Assembly (NCBI GenBank): GCA_038232055.1
Contig: JBBSIN010000001.1
Coordinates: forward strand, 1-64,000
Reading direction: 5' to 3'
Length of the DNA: 64,000 nt
DNA from: JBBSIN01 sp038232055
GTDB lineage: Bacteria > Actinomycetota > Actinomycetes > JADGOV01
Under the pieces are notes generated by a model. The model saw only the letters and a list, made by a program, of their open reading frames with translations. It was not told the DNA's origin and did no database searches. This document shows positions 8,215-16,752 of the stretch, piece after piece (the stretch's first letter is position 1; each line of letters opens with the position of its first letter). Both the position numbers and the translations under genes were made by a program.

Positions 8215-11082
8215 ATGGCGGCCACTGCCCATCAGGCGCTGTCCCCATCGCCGCAGCTCGTCGGGCGCTCGGTCGAGTTCGCCACGCTGTGGGCCTCGGT
8301 CGCCAACGGCGGCGGGCTCGTGCTCGTCGAAGGTGAGGCCGGAGTCGGCAAGACGTGCCTCATCACGGAGCTGAAGCGCGATGCGGCGCGGAGGTTCCTG
8401 TTGGGCCGGTGCTATCCCGTACGGGAGGCGTTTCCGCTCGGGCCGGTCGTCGAGGCGCTGCGCGGAGTGGACGGCCGGTGGCAGTCCCGGTCGAGTCCGC
8501 TCACTGGAGCGCTGCGTCCCCTCCTTCCCGAGCTGGCCGACCGGCTGCCGCCCGCCCCCGAACCGCTCGGCGACGTCCTAGGCGAGCGCTACCGACTCTT
8601 TCGAGGGACGATCGACCTTCTCGCCGCGCTAGGCCCGACTGTCCTGGCGATCGAGGACATGCATTGGTCTGACGAGAGCACCTGCGACCTCACGACGCTC
8701 CTCCTCCAGTCCCTGCCCGCCAACCTTTCGCTCGTCCTCTCCTACCGTTCGCACGACCTCGACGCCGCCGCCCCGTTCCGCACGGTGCTTGCCAGGTTGC
8801 CGCCGCGTACGACGCGCATCGACCTGCAGCCGCTCGGCGTCGACGAGGTCCGGACGTTGACCGGGACCCTGCTGCACGCCGATAACGTCTCCGAGCAGTT
8901 CGCCCACCTGCTCTGGGAGCGCACGGGCGGCGTACCGTTCGCAGTCGAGGAAGTGCTGCGGCTGCTGCGCGGGCGCAACGACCTCGTCGAGCGGCGGGGC
9001 CAGTGGATGCGGCGAACGCTCGACGAGCTCGCCGTCCCGGCGGCCATTCGCGACACGGTGCTCGAGCGGCTAGGCCGACTCGGGGCCGATGCCCGCATCG
9101 TGGCGCGGGCGGCGGCTGTCTGGGGTGGGGTAATCGAGGACGACGCCGTGCCAGAGCTCAGCGGCCTGCCGGTCGACAGCTGCGCCCCCGCGCTGTCCGA
9201 GGCCATCGTGGCGGCGATGCTCAGCGACGACAATGGCCGTATCGACTTCCGGCATTCGCTGGCGCGCCAAGCGGTGTACGACGGCACTCCCGGGCCTGAC
9301 CGGCGGCTGCTGCACGCGCGCTCGGCGGAGCTCCTCGTCCGCCGGGAGCCGCACGCCCTGACCCGTCGCGCGCATCACTACCGGCTCGCGGGGCGCACTG
9401 CGGAGTGGGTGCAGTGTGCCGAGCAGGCAGCGGACCGGCTAGCCGCCGGCGGCGACGTACTCAGCGCCGCGGCCTTCGTCGAGGACGCGGCGGCGACCTC
9501 GACCATCCCCCTCGACACCCGGGTGCGGCTGGCGCTGAAGCTCGCGTCGTGGAGCCGGCACGGTCCGCGCTTCGAGCGCTCGGTCCAGATCCTGCGGGAC
9601 CTGCTCCAGCAGCCCAACCTCACGCCGCCGCAACGGGGGGAGCTGCGGGCATCGCTCGGCATGTTGGTCGTGCGGTACGACGTCGCGGGCTTGGCCGACC
9701 TGGAGGCGGCGCTGCCGGACCTGGCCCACCGCCCGGACCTCTACGCCCGGGCCCTCTCGACGCTGGCCATCCCCCGGCTGACCGCCACTCCGGTGAGCAC
9801 CCAGCTCGCCTGGGCCGAGCGCGCCGTCGAGGTGGCGGCCGCCGTCGACGACGCCGAGGCTCGGGTCGCCGTTGTGGTCGATCGGACGGCGCTGCTGGGC
9901 GAGACCGCTGACCCGGGCTTCCGCGCCGCGCTGGACGTGCTACCCCAGCCGGGTGCCGGCGCGGCGCACGACCGTCAGCTGCTCCGCGCGACCATCAACG
10001 CCGTCGACGCGCTCACCGGGGCCGGTCACTACGACGAAGCGGCCGAGTGGGCCGGCCGGGCCGACCGGCTCTTCGACGAGCTGGCAGAAGAGCGCGAGTC
10101 CTATCTCGGCATCGGCTTCGAGATCTACCGGCTCATTCTGCGCTGGTCCCGCGGCGAATGGGCCGGCATCGAGGCCGACGTCCGGTCGCTGCTGGCTCGC
10201 GGGCCTACCCAGGGGCAGCTTGAGCACCTTCTCGGGCGCCTGCTGGCGGCACGAGGCGATCTGCCGGCAGCCGAGGAGCGGCTGCGGCACGCGATCGACG
10301 TGCTCACCGCCGAAGCCGACCTGCGAGTGGCGGCTGACGCCGCGGGTGGGCTCGCTGCGGTCCTGCTCGCGCGCGGCTCGCCGGAAGAGGCCGTGGCGGC
10401 CGCGTTGCCTGCACTCCTGGTCGTACGCCGCAAGGGCGCGTGGACGTGGGCAACGCAGTTCGCACCGCCGCTCGTCGCTGCGCTGCTCGTCGCCGGGCGG
10501 GCGGAGGAGGCAGCGGAGCTCGTCGCCGACCTCGCCGCGGGTCTCGCGGACCGGGACGCTCCCGCAGGGCTCGCGGCCCTGGCCGAGTGCCGGGGTCAGC
10601 TCGCTGAGCATCGCGGCGATTTCGTCGCGGCAGCCGGTTCGTACGACGACGCAGCCACCCGCTGGAAGGCGCTTCCCAACCCGCTGCGGGCGGCGTACGC
10701 GGCGGAGTCGGCTGGGCGTGTGCTCGCGGCCGCCGGCCAGTCCGGCGGCGTGGCGCGCCTCGAGGATGCCCACGCCGGCTTCATCGCCCTCGGGGCGACG
10801 TGGGACGCCAACCGGGTGGCCTCGGTGCTGCGCCGGGCAGGCGCCGGCGTACCGCATCGGCGCGGACGCAGAGGGTACGGCGCGCAGCTCTCGCCCCGCG
10901 AGCGCGAGGTGGCCGACCTGCTGACCGACGGGCTCACCAACCGGCAGATCGCCGAGGCGCTCTTTCTCTCCCCGCGTACGGCGGAGGCCCACGTGGCCCG
11001 GGTCCTGCGCAAGCTCGGCGTGCCCTCGCGCGACAAGCTCGCGCAGGATGGCCGGGCAGTAAATGCGACGGGCCGGCAGTAG
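8215..11082 (+). CDS. large ATP-binding LuxR-family (LAL/MalT-like) transcriptional regulator
   Basis: The 955-residue protein has an N-terminal STAND/AAA ATPase module, with Walker A GEAGVGKT (40-47) and Walker B LAIEDMHW (about 144-151). A long alpha-helical TPR-like region rich in Ala and Leu follows. A C-terminal LuxR helix-turn-helix lies at about 890-945 (LSPREREVADLL, TNRQIAEALFLSPRTAEAHV). Such proteins hydrolyse ATP, sense a ligand or partner through the middle repeats, and activate promoters. The start ATG 8215 has GGAGGAG just upstream, very close, so a slightly later start is possible. A secreted Asp-box protein and a 43-residue peptide lie downstream on the same strand. Its effector and targets are unknown. 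Confidence 0.9.
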   Translation: MAATAHQALSPSPQLVGRSVEFATLWASVANGGGLVLVEGEAGVGKTCLITELKRDAARRFLLGRCYPVREAFPLGPVVEALRGVDGRWQSRSSPLTGALRPLLPELADRLPPAPEPLGDVLGERYRLFRGTIDLLAALGPTVLAIEDMHWSDESTCDLTTLLLQSLPANLSLVLSYRSHDLDAAAPFRTVLARLPPRTTRIDLQPLGVDEVRTLTGTLLHADNVSEQFAHLLWERTGGVPFAVEEVLRLLRGRNDLVERRGQWMRRTLDELAVPAAIRDTVLERLGRLGADARIVARAAAVWGGVIEDDAVPELSGLPVDSCAPALSEAIVAAMLSDDNGRIDFRHSLARQAVYDGTPGPDRRLLHARSAELLVRREPHALTRRAHHYRLAGRTAEWVQCAEQAADRLAAGGDVLSAAAFVEDAAATSTIPLDTRVRLALKLASWSRHGPRFERSVQILRDLLQQPNLTPPQRGELRASLGMLVVRYDVAGLADLEAALPDLAHRPDLYARALSTLAIPRLTATPVSTQLAWAERAVEVAAAVDDAEARVAVVVDRTALLGETADPGFRAALDVLPQPGAGAAHDRQLLRATINAVDALTGAGHYDEAAEWAGRADRLFDELAEERESYLGIGFEIYRLILRWSRGEWAGIEADVRSLLARGPTQGQLEHLLGRLLAARGDLPAAEERLRHAIDVLTAEADLRVAADAAGGLAAVLLARGSPEEAVAAALPALLVVRRKGAWTWATQFAPPLVAALLVAGRAEEAAELVADLAAGLADRDAPAGLAALAECRGQLAEHRGDFVAAAGSYDDAATRWKALPNPLRAAYAAESAGRVLAAAGQSGGVARLEDAHAGFIALGATWDANRVASVLRRAGAGVPHRRGRRGYGAQLSPREREVADLLTDGLTNRQIAEALFLSPRTAEAHVARVLRKLGVPSRDKLAQDGRAVNATGRQ

Positions 11083-11105
11083 ACGCGACGGACCGGCAAT
11101 AGATA
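11056..11105. repeat. 2.5 copies of GCARTARAYGCGA at 20-nt period
   Basis: GCAGTAAATGCGA (11056), GCAGTAGACGCGA (11076) and a partial GCAATAGATA (11096) are spaced exactly 20 nt. The array overlaps the last codons of the regulator, whose stop TAG lies in the second copy. It matches the pair in front of the recombinase at 5046-5078 in sequence and period. Confidence 0.65.
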
Positions 11106-11154
11106 GGTAGGGGCTCCGCTATGCGAGCCGCCGCGCGGCCCGGAGCCTTGCGGC

Positions 11155-11286
11155 ATGGATACCCCCGCTTCCGCCCCTGACCGCGGCGAAGTGTACGACG
11201 CGGCGGATGCGCCCGTTGAACCTCCGGCCCCCGCCGTACCGGCCGACGCCGCCGGTGTTGACACCGACGGATTCGTCGCCCTCTGA
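11155..11286 (+). CDS. small acidic Pro/Ala-rich protein, 43 residues
   Basis: ATG 11155 opens a 43-codon frame starting MDTPASAPDRGEVYDAAD and ending VDTDGFVAL, with eight Asp/Glu and no membrane segment. GGAG lies 9 nt upstream. The stop (11284-11286) is 12 bases before the TTG of the secreted Asp-box gene, so the two could share a transcript. It resembles in style the 52-residue acidic protein at 50397-50555. No family is recognised. Confidence 0.45.
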   Translation: MDTPASAPDRGEVYDAADAPVEPPAPAVPADAAGVDTDGFVAL

Positions 11287-11298
11287 CAGGAGAACGTC

Positions 11299-13425
11299 TT
11301 GCGCAGGCCCACCCGTATCAGCACGCTCGGAGTCGTCGCGGTCAGCGCGGCAGCCCTGGCGATCCCGACTCTCGCCGTGGCGCCGTCCGAGGCCGCAACC
11401 CAGATCACCGATTCGGTGAAGTTCACTCCGGCGACCGTTGTCGACCCCGTCCTCTTCGGCGGCGAGCCGGGCTTCAACTTCGACCCGACGGCTCCCGCGG
11501 GAAATCGCTCCTTTGTCGATTGGCCGGTGTCGAGCCGGCAGAACATCGGCGTGCTGTTCCGGTCGCAGGACGGCGGCCTCAGCTACACCAAGCGCTACGC
11601 CAACCCGATGAGCACGGCCGAGGCCGGTCCGCTGTGCGCCGGCCGCCAGGTGCCGTTCTGCCCGGCCGGCGGCGGTGGTGACACCGACGTGAACATCAAC
11701 GGCAACGGCACGCTCTATATGAGCTCACAGGAGTCGCTCGCGAACCAGGCGGTGGGCGCGTCGTTCGACCATGGCACCTCATTCCCCGCCGACCACGTCG
11801 ACCCGGTCACTGCGCAGGCCTCCGGTGACGTCGACCGGCAGTGGCTCGGCGACTGGAAGGGCACGAAGACGGTCTTTCTCGCCTACCACTCGCCGCTGGT
11901 CGGCGAGTTCATCCAGCGCAGCGACACCGGCGGTACGACGGGAAGCTGGTCCAACCCGTCGGGCGCCAACGCCCCTCAGATTCCTGGGGTGACCCAGAGC
12001 GGCGCGCTCGTCGTGGACAACACCGGTGGCGCGAACAACCACGCTCTCTACATCGCCTACCTGGCCGACGGAATCAACAGCGCGCCCGAGGGCGGATCGG
12101 CGTACGACCCCAACAAGACGCCGCTGTCGGGCTTCGCGGTGGGAGTCTCCACCGACGGTGGGAAGACGTTCGTGAACCATGGCGTGCCCGGGGGTAAGAA
12201 CGCACGCAACTTCACGAAGGTCTACCTGGACAACAAGGGCAACCTTTACGCGACGTGGGTCGACAGCAAGAACCAGAAGACCTACCTCTCGACCTCGCTC
12301 GCCACCTACTCGGCGAATGTCGGGCACCCGGCGGCCAAGTGGTCGGCGCCGGTCGTGGTCAGTCCCACGGCCCTGAACGTCACCATCTTCTCCGACGTGG
12401 TGGCGGGCTCGCCGGGCCGCATCGCCGTCAGCTACTACGGGACGACGGCCAACGAGACCACGCCGGACGATGTCAAGCCGGGCGAGGGCGGCTGGTTCCC
12501 CTTCGTGTCGGTGGGCCTCAACGCGCTGTGCCAGTGGAACAACTCCTGCGCCGGCGGCCCGTCGTTCACGCACAGCCACATCGCGCACCGGATCAATCAG
12601 AACGACAACATCTGCACCTCGGGAACCGCATGCGCGGCGACCGGCGGCAACCGCAACCTGCTCGACTACTTCGACGTCTCGCTCGACACCGAGGGGCACC
12701 TGGGCTACGTCTGGTCCGACGGCAACAACGCCACGAAGCTGCCCTTCGTCAAGGTGAGCCGTCAGGCGAGCGGGCCGAGCCTCTACGCCGGCAGGGCCAA
12801 CGCGAACCGCTCCATGCGCGGCAACGGTGCCGCCGACGCCGTCGGTGACGCGAGGTTCCCGCTGGGCGGCACGCTGCTCAACAACGCACCCAGCCGGCCG
12901 CGGCTGGACCTGCTGGGCACGACCGTGTCGCGCCAGGGGAGCAACCTGGTGCTGACCGTCAAGCTGAAGGACGGGACGCACCTCGGAACGGCGATTCCCG
13001 GTGATGGCACCAGCCGCGGCAGCACGACCACCCCGCTGCAGCAGTCGAAGTACCTCGTGCGCTGGGAGTTCGGCGGCAACGGCTACTACGCCGGGGCGAA
13101 CGTCGCCGCCGGCAACGACACTCCGACCTTCTTCTCCGGCACCGTGTCGGACGGCCCGAGTGGCGAGCCGGTGCTGGCGGCTGGCGGCGGTACGACGTCC
13201 TACGGCAACTCCTACAAGCCGCTGGGCCCGGCGACCGGCAAGGTGACGTCGACCGGACTGACCATCACGGTGCCGGCCAATGCCGTTGGCAACCCCGGTT
13301 CCGGCGCGGCGCTCTACTCGGTCGGCAGCTACGTGCTGATCGGCGCAACGGACTCGGGTACGGCGTTGAACACGCTGCCGATCACGGTCGACTCCTCGCC
13401 CACGTTCGATCTCAAGCTGGGCTAG
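11299..13425 (+). CDS. secreted Asp-box (sialidase/BNR-like) repeat protein
   Basis: This 708-residue protein has a clear signal peptide: RRPTR, a hydrophobic core VVAVSAAALAIPTLAVA, then a likely cut after SEAA. The body is a predicted beta-propeller with Asp-box-like motifs (RSQDGGLSYTKR, STDGGKTFVN) and aromatic repeats. No sialidase catalytic arginine triad can be assigned by eye, so it is called Asp-box protein rather than enzyme. The C-terminal third (after about 510) looks like a separate beta-sandwich. TTG 11299 is the start, with AGGAGA 5 nt upstream. A second protein of this general type is at 42273-43946. It probably acts outside the cell. Confidence 0.72.
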   Translation: MRRPTRISTLGVVAVSAAALAIPTLAVAPSEAATQITDSVKFTPATVVDPVLFGGEPGFNFDPTAPAGNRSFVDWPVSSRQNIGVLFRSQDGGLSYTKRYANPMSTAEAGPLCAGRQVPFCPAGGGGDTDVNINGNGTLYMSSQESLANQAVGASFDHGTSFPADHVDPVTAQASGDVDRQWLGDWKGTKTVFLAYHSPLVGEFIQRSDTGGTTGSWSNPSGANAPQIPGVTQSGALVVDNTGGANNHALYIAYLADGINSAPEGGSAYDPNKTPLSGFAVGVSTDGGKTFVNHGVPGGKNARNFTKVYLDNKGNLYATWVDSKNQKTYLSTSLATYSANVGHPAAKWSAPVVVSPTALNVTIFSDVVAGSPGRIAVSYYGTTANETTPDDVKPGEGGWFPFVSVGLNALCQWNNSCAGGPSFTHSHIAHRINQNDNICTSGTACAATGGNRNLLDYFDVSLDTEGHLGYVWSDGNNATKLPFVKVSRQASGPSLYAGRANANRSMRGNGAADAVGDARFPLGGTLLNNAPSRPRLDLLGTTVSRQGSNLVLTVKLKDGTHLGTAIPGDGTSRGSTTTPLQQSKYLVRWEFGGNGYYAGANVAAGNDTPTFFSGTVSDGPSGEPVLAAGGGTTSYGNSYKPLGPATGKVTSTGLTITVPANAVGNPGSGAALYSVGSYVLIGATDSGTALNTLPITVDSSPTFDLKLG

Positions 13426-13444
13426 GCAGCCGCCAGAAACGCGC

Positions 13445-13493
13445 GACGACCGGGTCCGGTGGCTGCACGGGGGTGCCACCGGCCCCGGTCGTC
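13445..13493. terminator. strong hairpin between convergent genes
   Basis: GACGACCGGGTCCGGTGGC (13445-13463) pairs with 13475-13493 over 19 bp with one mismatch and an 11-base loop. There is no T-run, as is common for actinobacterial terminators. It can serve the plus-strand secreted protein and probably also the opposing RCC1 gene. Confidence 0.7.
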
Positions 13494-13499
13494 GTCGCG

Positions 13500-13556
13500 T
13501 ACGGAGCAGTCGTCCTACGGAGCAGTCGTCCTACGGAGTCATCGTTCTACGGAGCC
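13500..13556. repeat. 16-bp tandem repeat TACGGAGCAGTCGTCC, about 3.5 copies
   Basis: Copies start at 13500, 13516, 13532 (diverged) and 13548 (partial). The array follows the hairpin and runs into the 3' end of the convergent RCC1 gene, whose stop is at 13547-13549. Confidence 0.75.
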
Positions 13557-14683
13557 AGGGCGAGACTGAGGCTCCGGCCCCCGCTGACCTGCGTGGCGCC
13601 ATTCAAACCCGGCACCAGCGTCGGGATCTTGCGGTCCGTCGTGGTGCCGTCGCCGAGCTGGCCGAAGAAGTTCTTCCCCCAGGCGTAGACCTTGCCGGTC
13701 GTGGTGACCGCGAGGCTGTGGTCGCGGGCACCGGCCACCGACGAGACCCCGGTGAGGTTCTTCACCGCAACCGGCCGCAGCCGCGCGAGCGTCGTACCGT
13801 CGCCTAGCCGTCCGTTGTTGTTGCGCCCCCAGGCCCGGACGGTCCCGTCGCTCAGCACGGCCAGACTGTGGAATGCTCCGGCACCGACGGCCTTCGCGGC
13901 CGACGGAAGCGCCACGATCACCGGGATGGCCCGGTTGGTCGTGGTGCCGTCCCCGAGCTCGCCGTACTCGTTGATGCCCCAGGCGTAGACCTTGCCGGTC
14001 GACGTGCGGGCGAGGCTGTGGTCGCGGCCGGCGATCACCTGGGTCACGACCGTGCCGGCGGGCAGGTTGACCTGAACCGGCCCTGGGCGCGGGCTGAACG
14101 TCCCGTCGCCGAGCTGTCCGGCGGCGTTGGAGCCCCACGCCCACACCGTGCCGTTGGCCCTGAGGCCGACGCTGTGGTTGCGGCCGCCCGCGAGCTGCAC
14201 GAGGTCGGTGAAGGTAGCGACCCGCACCGGACGTAGCTGCTTGTTGAACCCGGGCCCGTTGCCGAGCTGGCCGCTGTCGTCCTTGCCCCAGCCCCAGGCA
14301 GTGTGGTCGGCGCAGCGGGCGAGGCTGGAGTAGTGGCCGGCGGCCACCTCGGCCACGGGGGAGCCGGGGCAGATGCCGGCGACCCGCTTCGGGCGCAGGG
14401 CGTTGGTCGTCGTACCGTCGCCGATCTGGCCGTTGAGGTTCCAGCCCCACGCGTAGGCGCCGCCGCCGGCAACGGCGAGGCCGTGATCGCGGCCAGCGGA
14501 GACGCCGGTTGCCCCGAGCGGAAGCGCGGCTGGGATGTGCCGGCTGGTCGTGGTGCCGTTGCCGAGCTGGCCGTAGCCGTTATCACCCCACGTGTAGGGG
14601 TGCAGCGTCGCAGCGGACACCGGGCCGGCCGCGGGTACGACCGCGACCGCCGCTGCCATCAGTACCAGGCCGATGCTTCGCAT
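13547..14683 (-). CDS. secreted RCC1-repeat beta-propeller protein
   Basis: The 378-residue product has a signal peptide (MRSIGLVLMAAAVAVVPAAG, cut near VSAA) and then about seven RCC1-type blades. Each has the pattern YAWGxNxxGQLGDGTTT followed by a segment ending GRDHSLA. RCC1 propellers bind protein or carbohydrate partners; in secreted bacterial proteins the role is usually unknown. The start ATG 14683 is preferred over the longer frame to 14773 because the signal peptide begins there and AGGGAA lies upstream. It is convergent with the Asp-box gene. Confidence 0.82.
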   Translation of the reverse strand: MRSIGLVLMAAAVAVVPAAGPVSAATLHPYTWGDNGYGQLGNGTTTSRHIPAALPLGATGVSAGRDHGLAVAGGGAYAWGWNLNGQIGDGTTTNALRPKRVAGICPGSPVAEVAAGHYSSLARCADHTAWGWGKDDSGQLGNGPGFNKQLRPVRVATFTDLVQLAGGRNHSVGLRANGTVWAWGSNAAGQLGDGTFSPRPGPVQVNLPAGTVVTQVIAGRDHSLARTSTGKVYAWGINEYGELGDGTTTNRAIPVIVALPSAAKAVGAGAFHSLAVLSDGTVRAWGRNNNGRLGDGTTLARLRPVAVKNLTGVSSVAGARDHSLAVTTTGKVYAWGKNFFGQLGDGTTTDRKIPTLVPGLNGATQVSGGRSLSLALAP

Positions 14684-14778
14684 GCGGCATTCCCTTCGTC
14701 GTCGTTCTACTGAGACGATACGAGACGTTTCCATCGCGTTGGCTTGATTCGGCTGGATTGGCGTGCCGGCCACGGCCC

Positions 14779-14784
14779 TACGCT
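14779..14784 (+). promoter_or_regulatory. putative leaderless -10 element (TACGCT)
   Basis: TACGCT is followed by 6 nt and ATG 14791; no Shine-Dalgarno is present, which supports a leaderless transcript. Confidence 0.5.
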
Positions 14785-14790
14785 GGCGCC

Positions 14791-15783
14791 ATGAAGGCCA
14801 TCACGCTGCCGTCGTACGGCGGACCGGAGGTGCTGCGCTGGGCGGAGGTTGCCGAGCCCGAGCCGCAGCCGGGCGAGGTCGTCCTCGACGTCGTCGCGAG
14901 CGCCGTGAACCGGGCCGACCTGCTGCAGCGCCAGGGGAACTACACCCCGCCACCAGGTGCCTCGCCCTATCCGGGGCTGGAGTGCAGCGGCACCGTCGCG
15001 GCGCTGGGCGACGGCGTGACCGGCTGGCGGGTCGGTGACCAGGTGTGCGCTCTGCTCGCCGGCGGCGGCTACGCCGAACGGGTGGCGGTTCCGGCCGGGC
15101 AGTTGCTGCCGGTGCCGGCTGGGATCGATCTGGTCACCGCCGCCGCCCTGCCGGAGGCGGCCTGCACCGTGTGGTCGAACGTCGTGCAGGTGGCCCGGTT
15201 GGGCTCCGGCGAGACGTTCCTCGTGCACGGCGGCAGCGGCGGGATCGGGACCATGGCGGTCCAGGTCGCCAGCCGGCTCGGCGCCCGGGTGCTCTGCACG
15301 GTGGGCAGCGCCGCCAAGGCGGCCCGTTGCCGGGAGTTGGGAGCCGATGTCGTCGTCGACTACCGGACCGAGGACTTCGTCGTCCGGGTGCGCCAGGTCA
15401 CCGATGATCGTGGCGTCGACGTCATCCTCGACATCATGGGAGCGGCGTACCTTGCCCGCAACGTCGAGGCCCTCGCCGTCGACGGGCGGCTGGTCGTGAT
15501 CGGCCTGCAGGGTGGCCGAAGCGCGGAGCTCGACCTCGGGACGCTGCTCGCGAAGCGGTGCTCGGTCCACGCGACCGCGCTGCGGAGCCGTCCGCACGAG
15601 CAGAAGGCCGCGATCGTGGCCGGCGTCCGGGCCGAGGTCTGGCCGCTGATCGAGACCGGCGCCATCCGTCCGGTGATCGACCGGGTGCTTCCGCTCTCCG
15701 AGGCGGCCGAGGCGCACCGTGCCGTTGAAGCCGGCGGGCACGTCGGCAAGATCGTGCTCACGGCGGGACGGCGGACACCGTGA
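14791..15783 (+). CDS. NAD(P)H-quinone oxidoreductase-like MDR family protein
   Basis: This 330-residue medium-chain dehydrogenase/reductase has an N-terminal GroES-like domain (PGLECSGTVAALGDGVTGW). Its Rossmann domain begins with VHGGSGGIGTMAVQVASRLG, the nucleotide-binding AxxGxxG-type loop of the quinone oxidoreductase/PIG3 branch. The zinc-ligand cysteines of alcohol dehydrogenases are absent. It likely reduces quinones or reactive carbonyls with NADPH in the cytoplasm. The last 26 bases overlap the convergent acetyltransferase gene. Confidence 0.88.
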   Translation: MKAITLPSYGGPEVLRWAEVAEPEPQPGEVVLDVVASAVNRADLLQRQGNYTPPPGASPYPGLECSGTVAALGDGVTGWRVGDQVCALLAGGGYAERVAVPAGQLLPVPAGIDLVTAAALPEAACTVWSNVVQVARLGSGETFLVHGGSGGIGTMAVQVASRLGARVLCTVGSAAKAARCRELGADVVVDYRTEDFVVRVRQVTDDRGVDVILDIMGAAYLARNVEALAVDGRLVVIGLQGGRSAELDLGTLLAKRCSVHATALRSRPHEQKAAIVAGVRAEVWPLIETGAIRPVIDRVLPLSEAAEAHRAVEAGGHVGKIVLTAGRRTP

Positions 15784-16690
15784 GCTGGTAGCAGTCGTGC
15801 AGGAACTGGCGCCGCATGCCGACGGACTCGTAGAGACGCAGCGCACCCGTCGAGTTCTCGATATCGACGCCGAGCGCGACCTGAGGGAACCCCAGGCCGG
15901 CGAACCGCGCGAACGACATCCGCAGCAGCAGCCGGCCCAGCCCCCGACCACGGAAAGCGCGTCGTACGCCGAGCCCCTGGACCCATCCCAGACCCTCGAG
16001 CCGCCGGCCGATGAGGGCCGCCGCCAGTTCGCCGTCGTACTCCGCCAGTAGCCACAGGCTGCGGTCGTAGCCGGCGCGCGCTTGCTGCCGCTCTCGCCAG
16101 CTCTCGAGCGTCTCGGCGGTGCTGCCGAAGTGCTCGGCGAAGGCCTCGGTCAGGACGACGTGCACTGCGGTCTCGTCCGCGTCGGCCCCAGCGCGTACGA
16201 CGACCCGATCCGGCGGGTCCGGGGCCACCGTCCCCGGCCCGACGTCGGCGATCATCCTGGCGAACTGGCGCACGCCGTTCCAGCCGGCCGCCCGCAGCGC
16301 TCGCCCAGTCCGTTTGTCGCCTCCCGCCGGCGCCCACACGGTAGCGACCGTCGATGCGGTGTCGTAGGCACGGGCGTGCTCCGCCGCGCGCACGCCGATC
16401 CTTGCCAGCAGGTCGGCGTAGAGCGCGTCCGGCGCGTCCGGGTGCACGTAGACCTCCGCGTCGACGGAAGCCCCCGCCGAGCGGGTCGTCGCGGCGGCGT
16501 AGCCCACCGCACGGCCGCCGTTGGTGGCGAGCCACGCGTCGGAGTCGAGGTCGATCCCCGGCCGGGTCAGCTCCTCCACCGCGTCGGCGAGCTCGTAGTC
16601 GACGACACCGATCTCGGCGAGGTCGTCGGCGGCGGCGAGGGCGAAGAGGGCCGGGGCGTCGGAGGGCCGCGGACGGCGGACGGCGTACAC
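15758..16690 (-). CDS. tandem GNAT acetyltransferase
   Basis: The 310-residue product carries two GNAT folds. The C-terminal one has a good acetyl-CoA loop (VRRAFRGRGLGRLLL) followed by the typical GVDIENSTGALRLYESVGM; the N-terminal one is degenerate. This layout resembles mycothiol-synthase-like and other double-GNAT proteins in actinobacteria, but neither the mycothiol synthase assignment nor a substrate can be supported. GTG 16690 is the start. It is divergent from bpa, with about 60 bases between. Confidence 0.8.
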   Translation of the reverse strand: MYAVRRPRPSDAPALFALAAADDLAEIGVVDYELADAVEELTRPGIDLDSDAWLATNGGRAVGYAAATTRSAGASVDAEVYVHPDAPDALYADLLARIGVRAAEHARAYDTASTVATVWAPAGGDKRTGRALRAAGWNGVRQFARMIADVGPGTVAPDPPDRVVVRAGADADETAVHVVLTEAFAEHFGSTAETLESWRERQQARAGYDRSLWLLAEYDGELAAALIGRRLEGLGWVQGLGVRRAFRGRGLGRLLLRMSFARFAGLGFPQVALGVDIENSTGALRLYESVGMRRQFLHDCYQLTVSAVPP

Positions 16691-16752
16691 GGGTCGACAC
16701 GGTGCCGGGAACCGGCAGGGGAGAGCAAGCCGTTTTCGGGGAGACTAGGAGG

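Noticed and set aside
11299..13425. Sialidase function
   Set aside because: Asp boxes are present but the Arg triad and Tyr/Glu pair of true sialidases could not be located; the fold alone is reported.
15758..16690. Mycothiol synthase (mshD) call for the double GNAT
   Set aside because: The tandem GNAT layout fits, but the diagnostic MshD residues could not be confirmed, so only the fold is reported.
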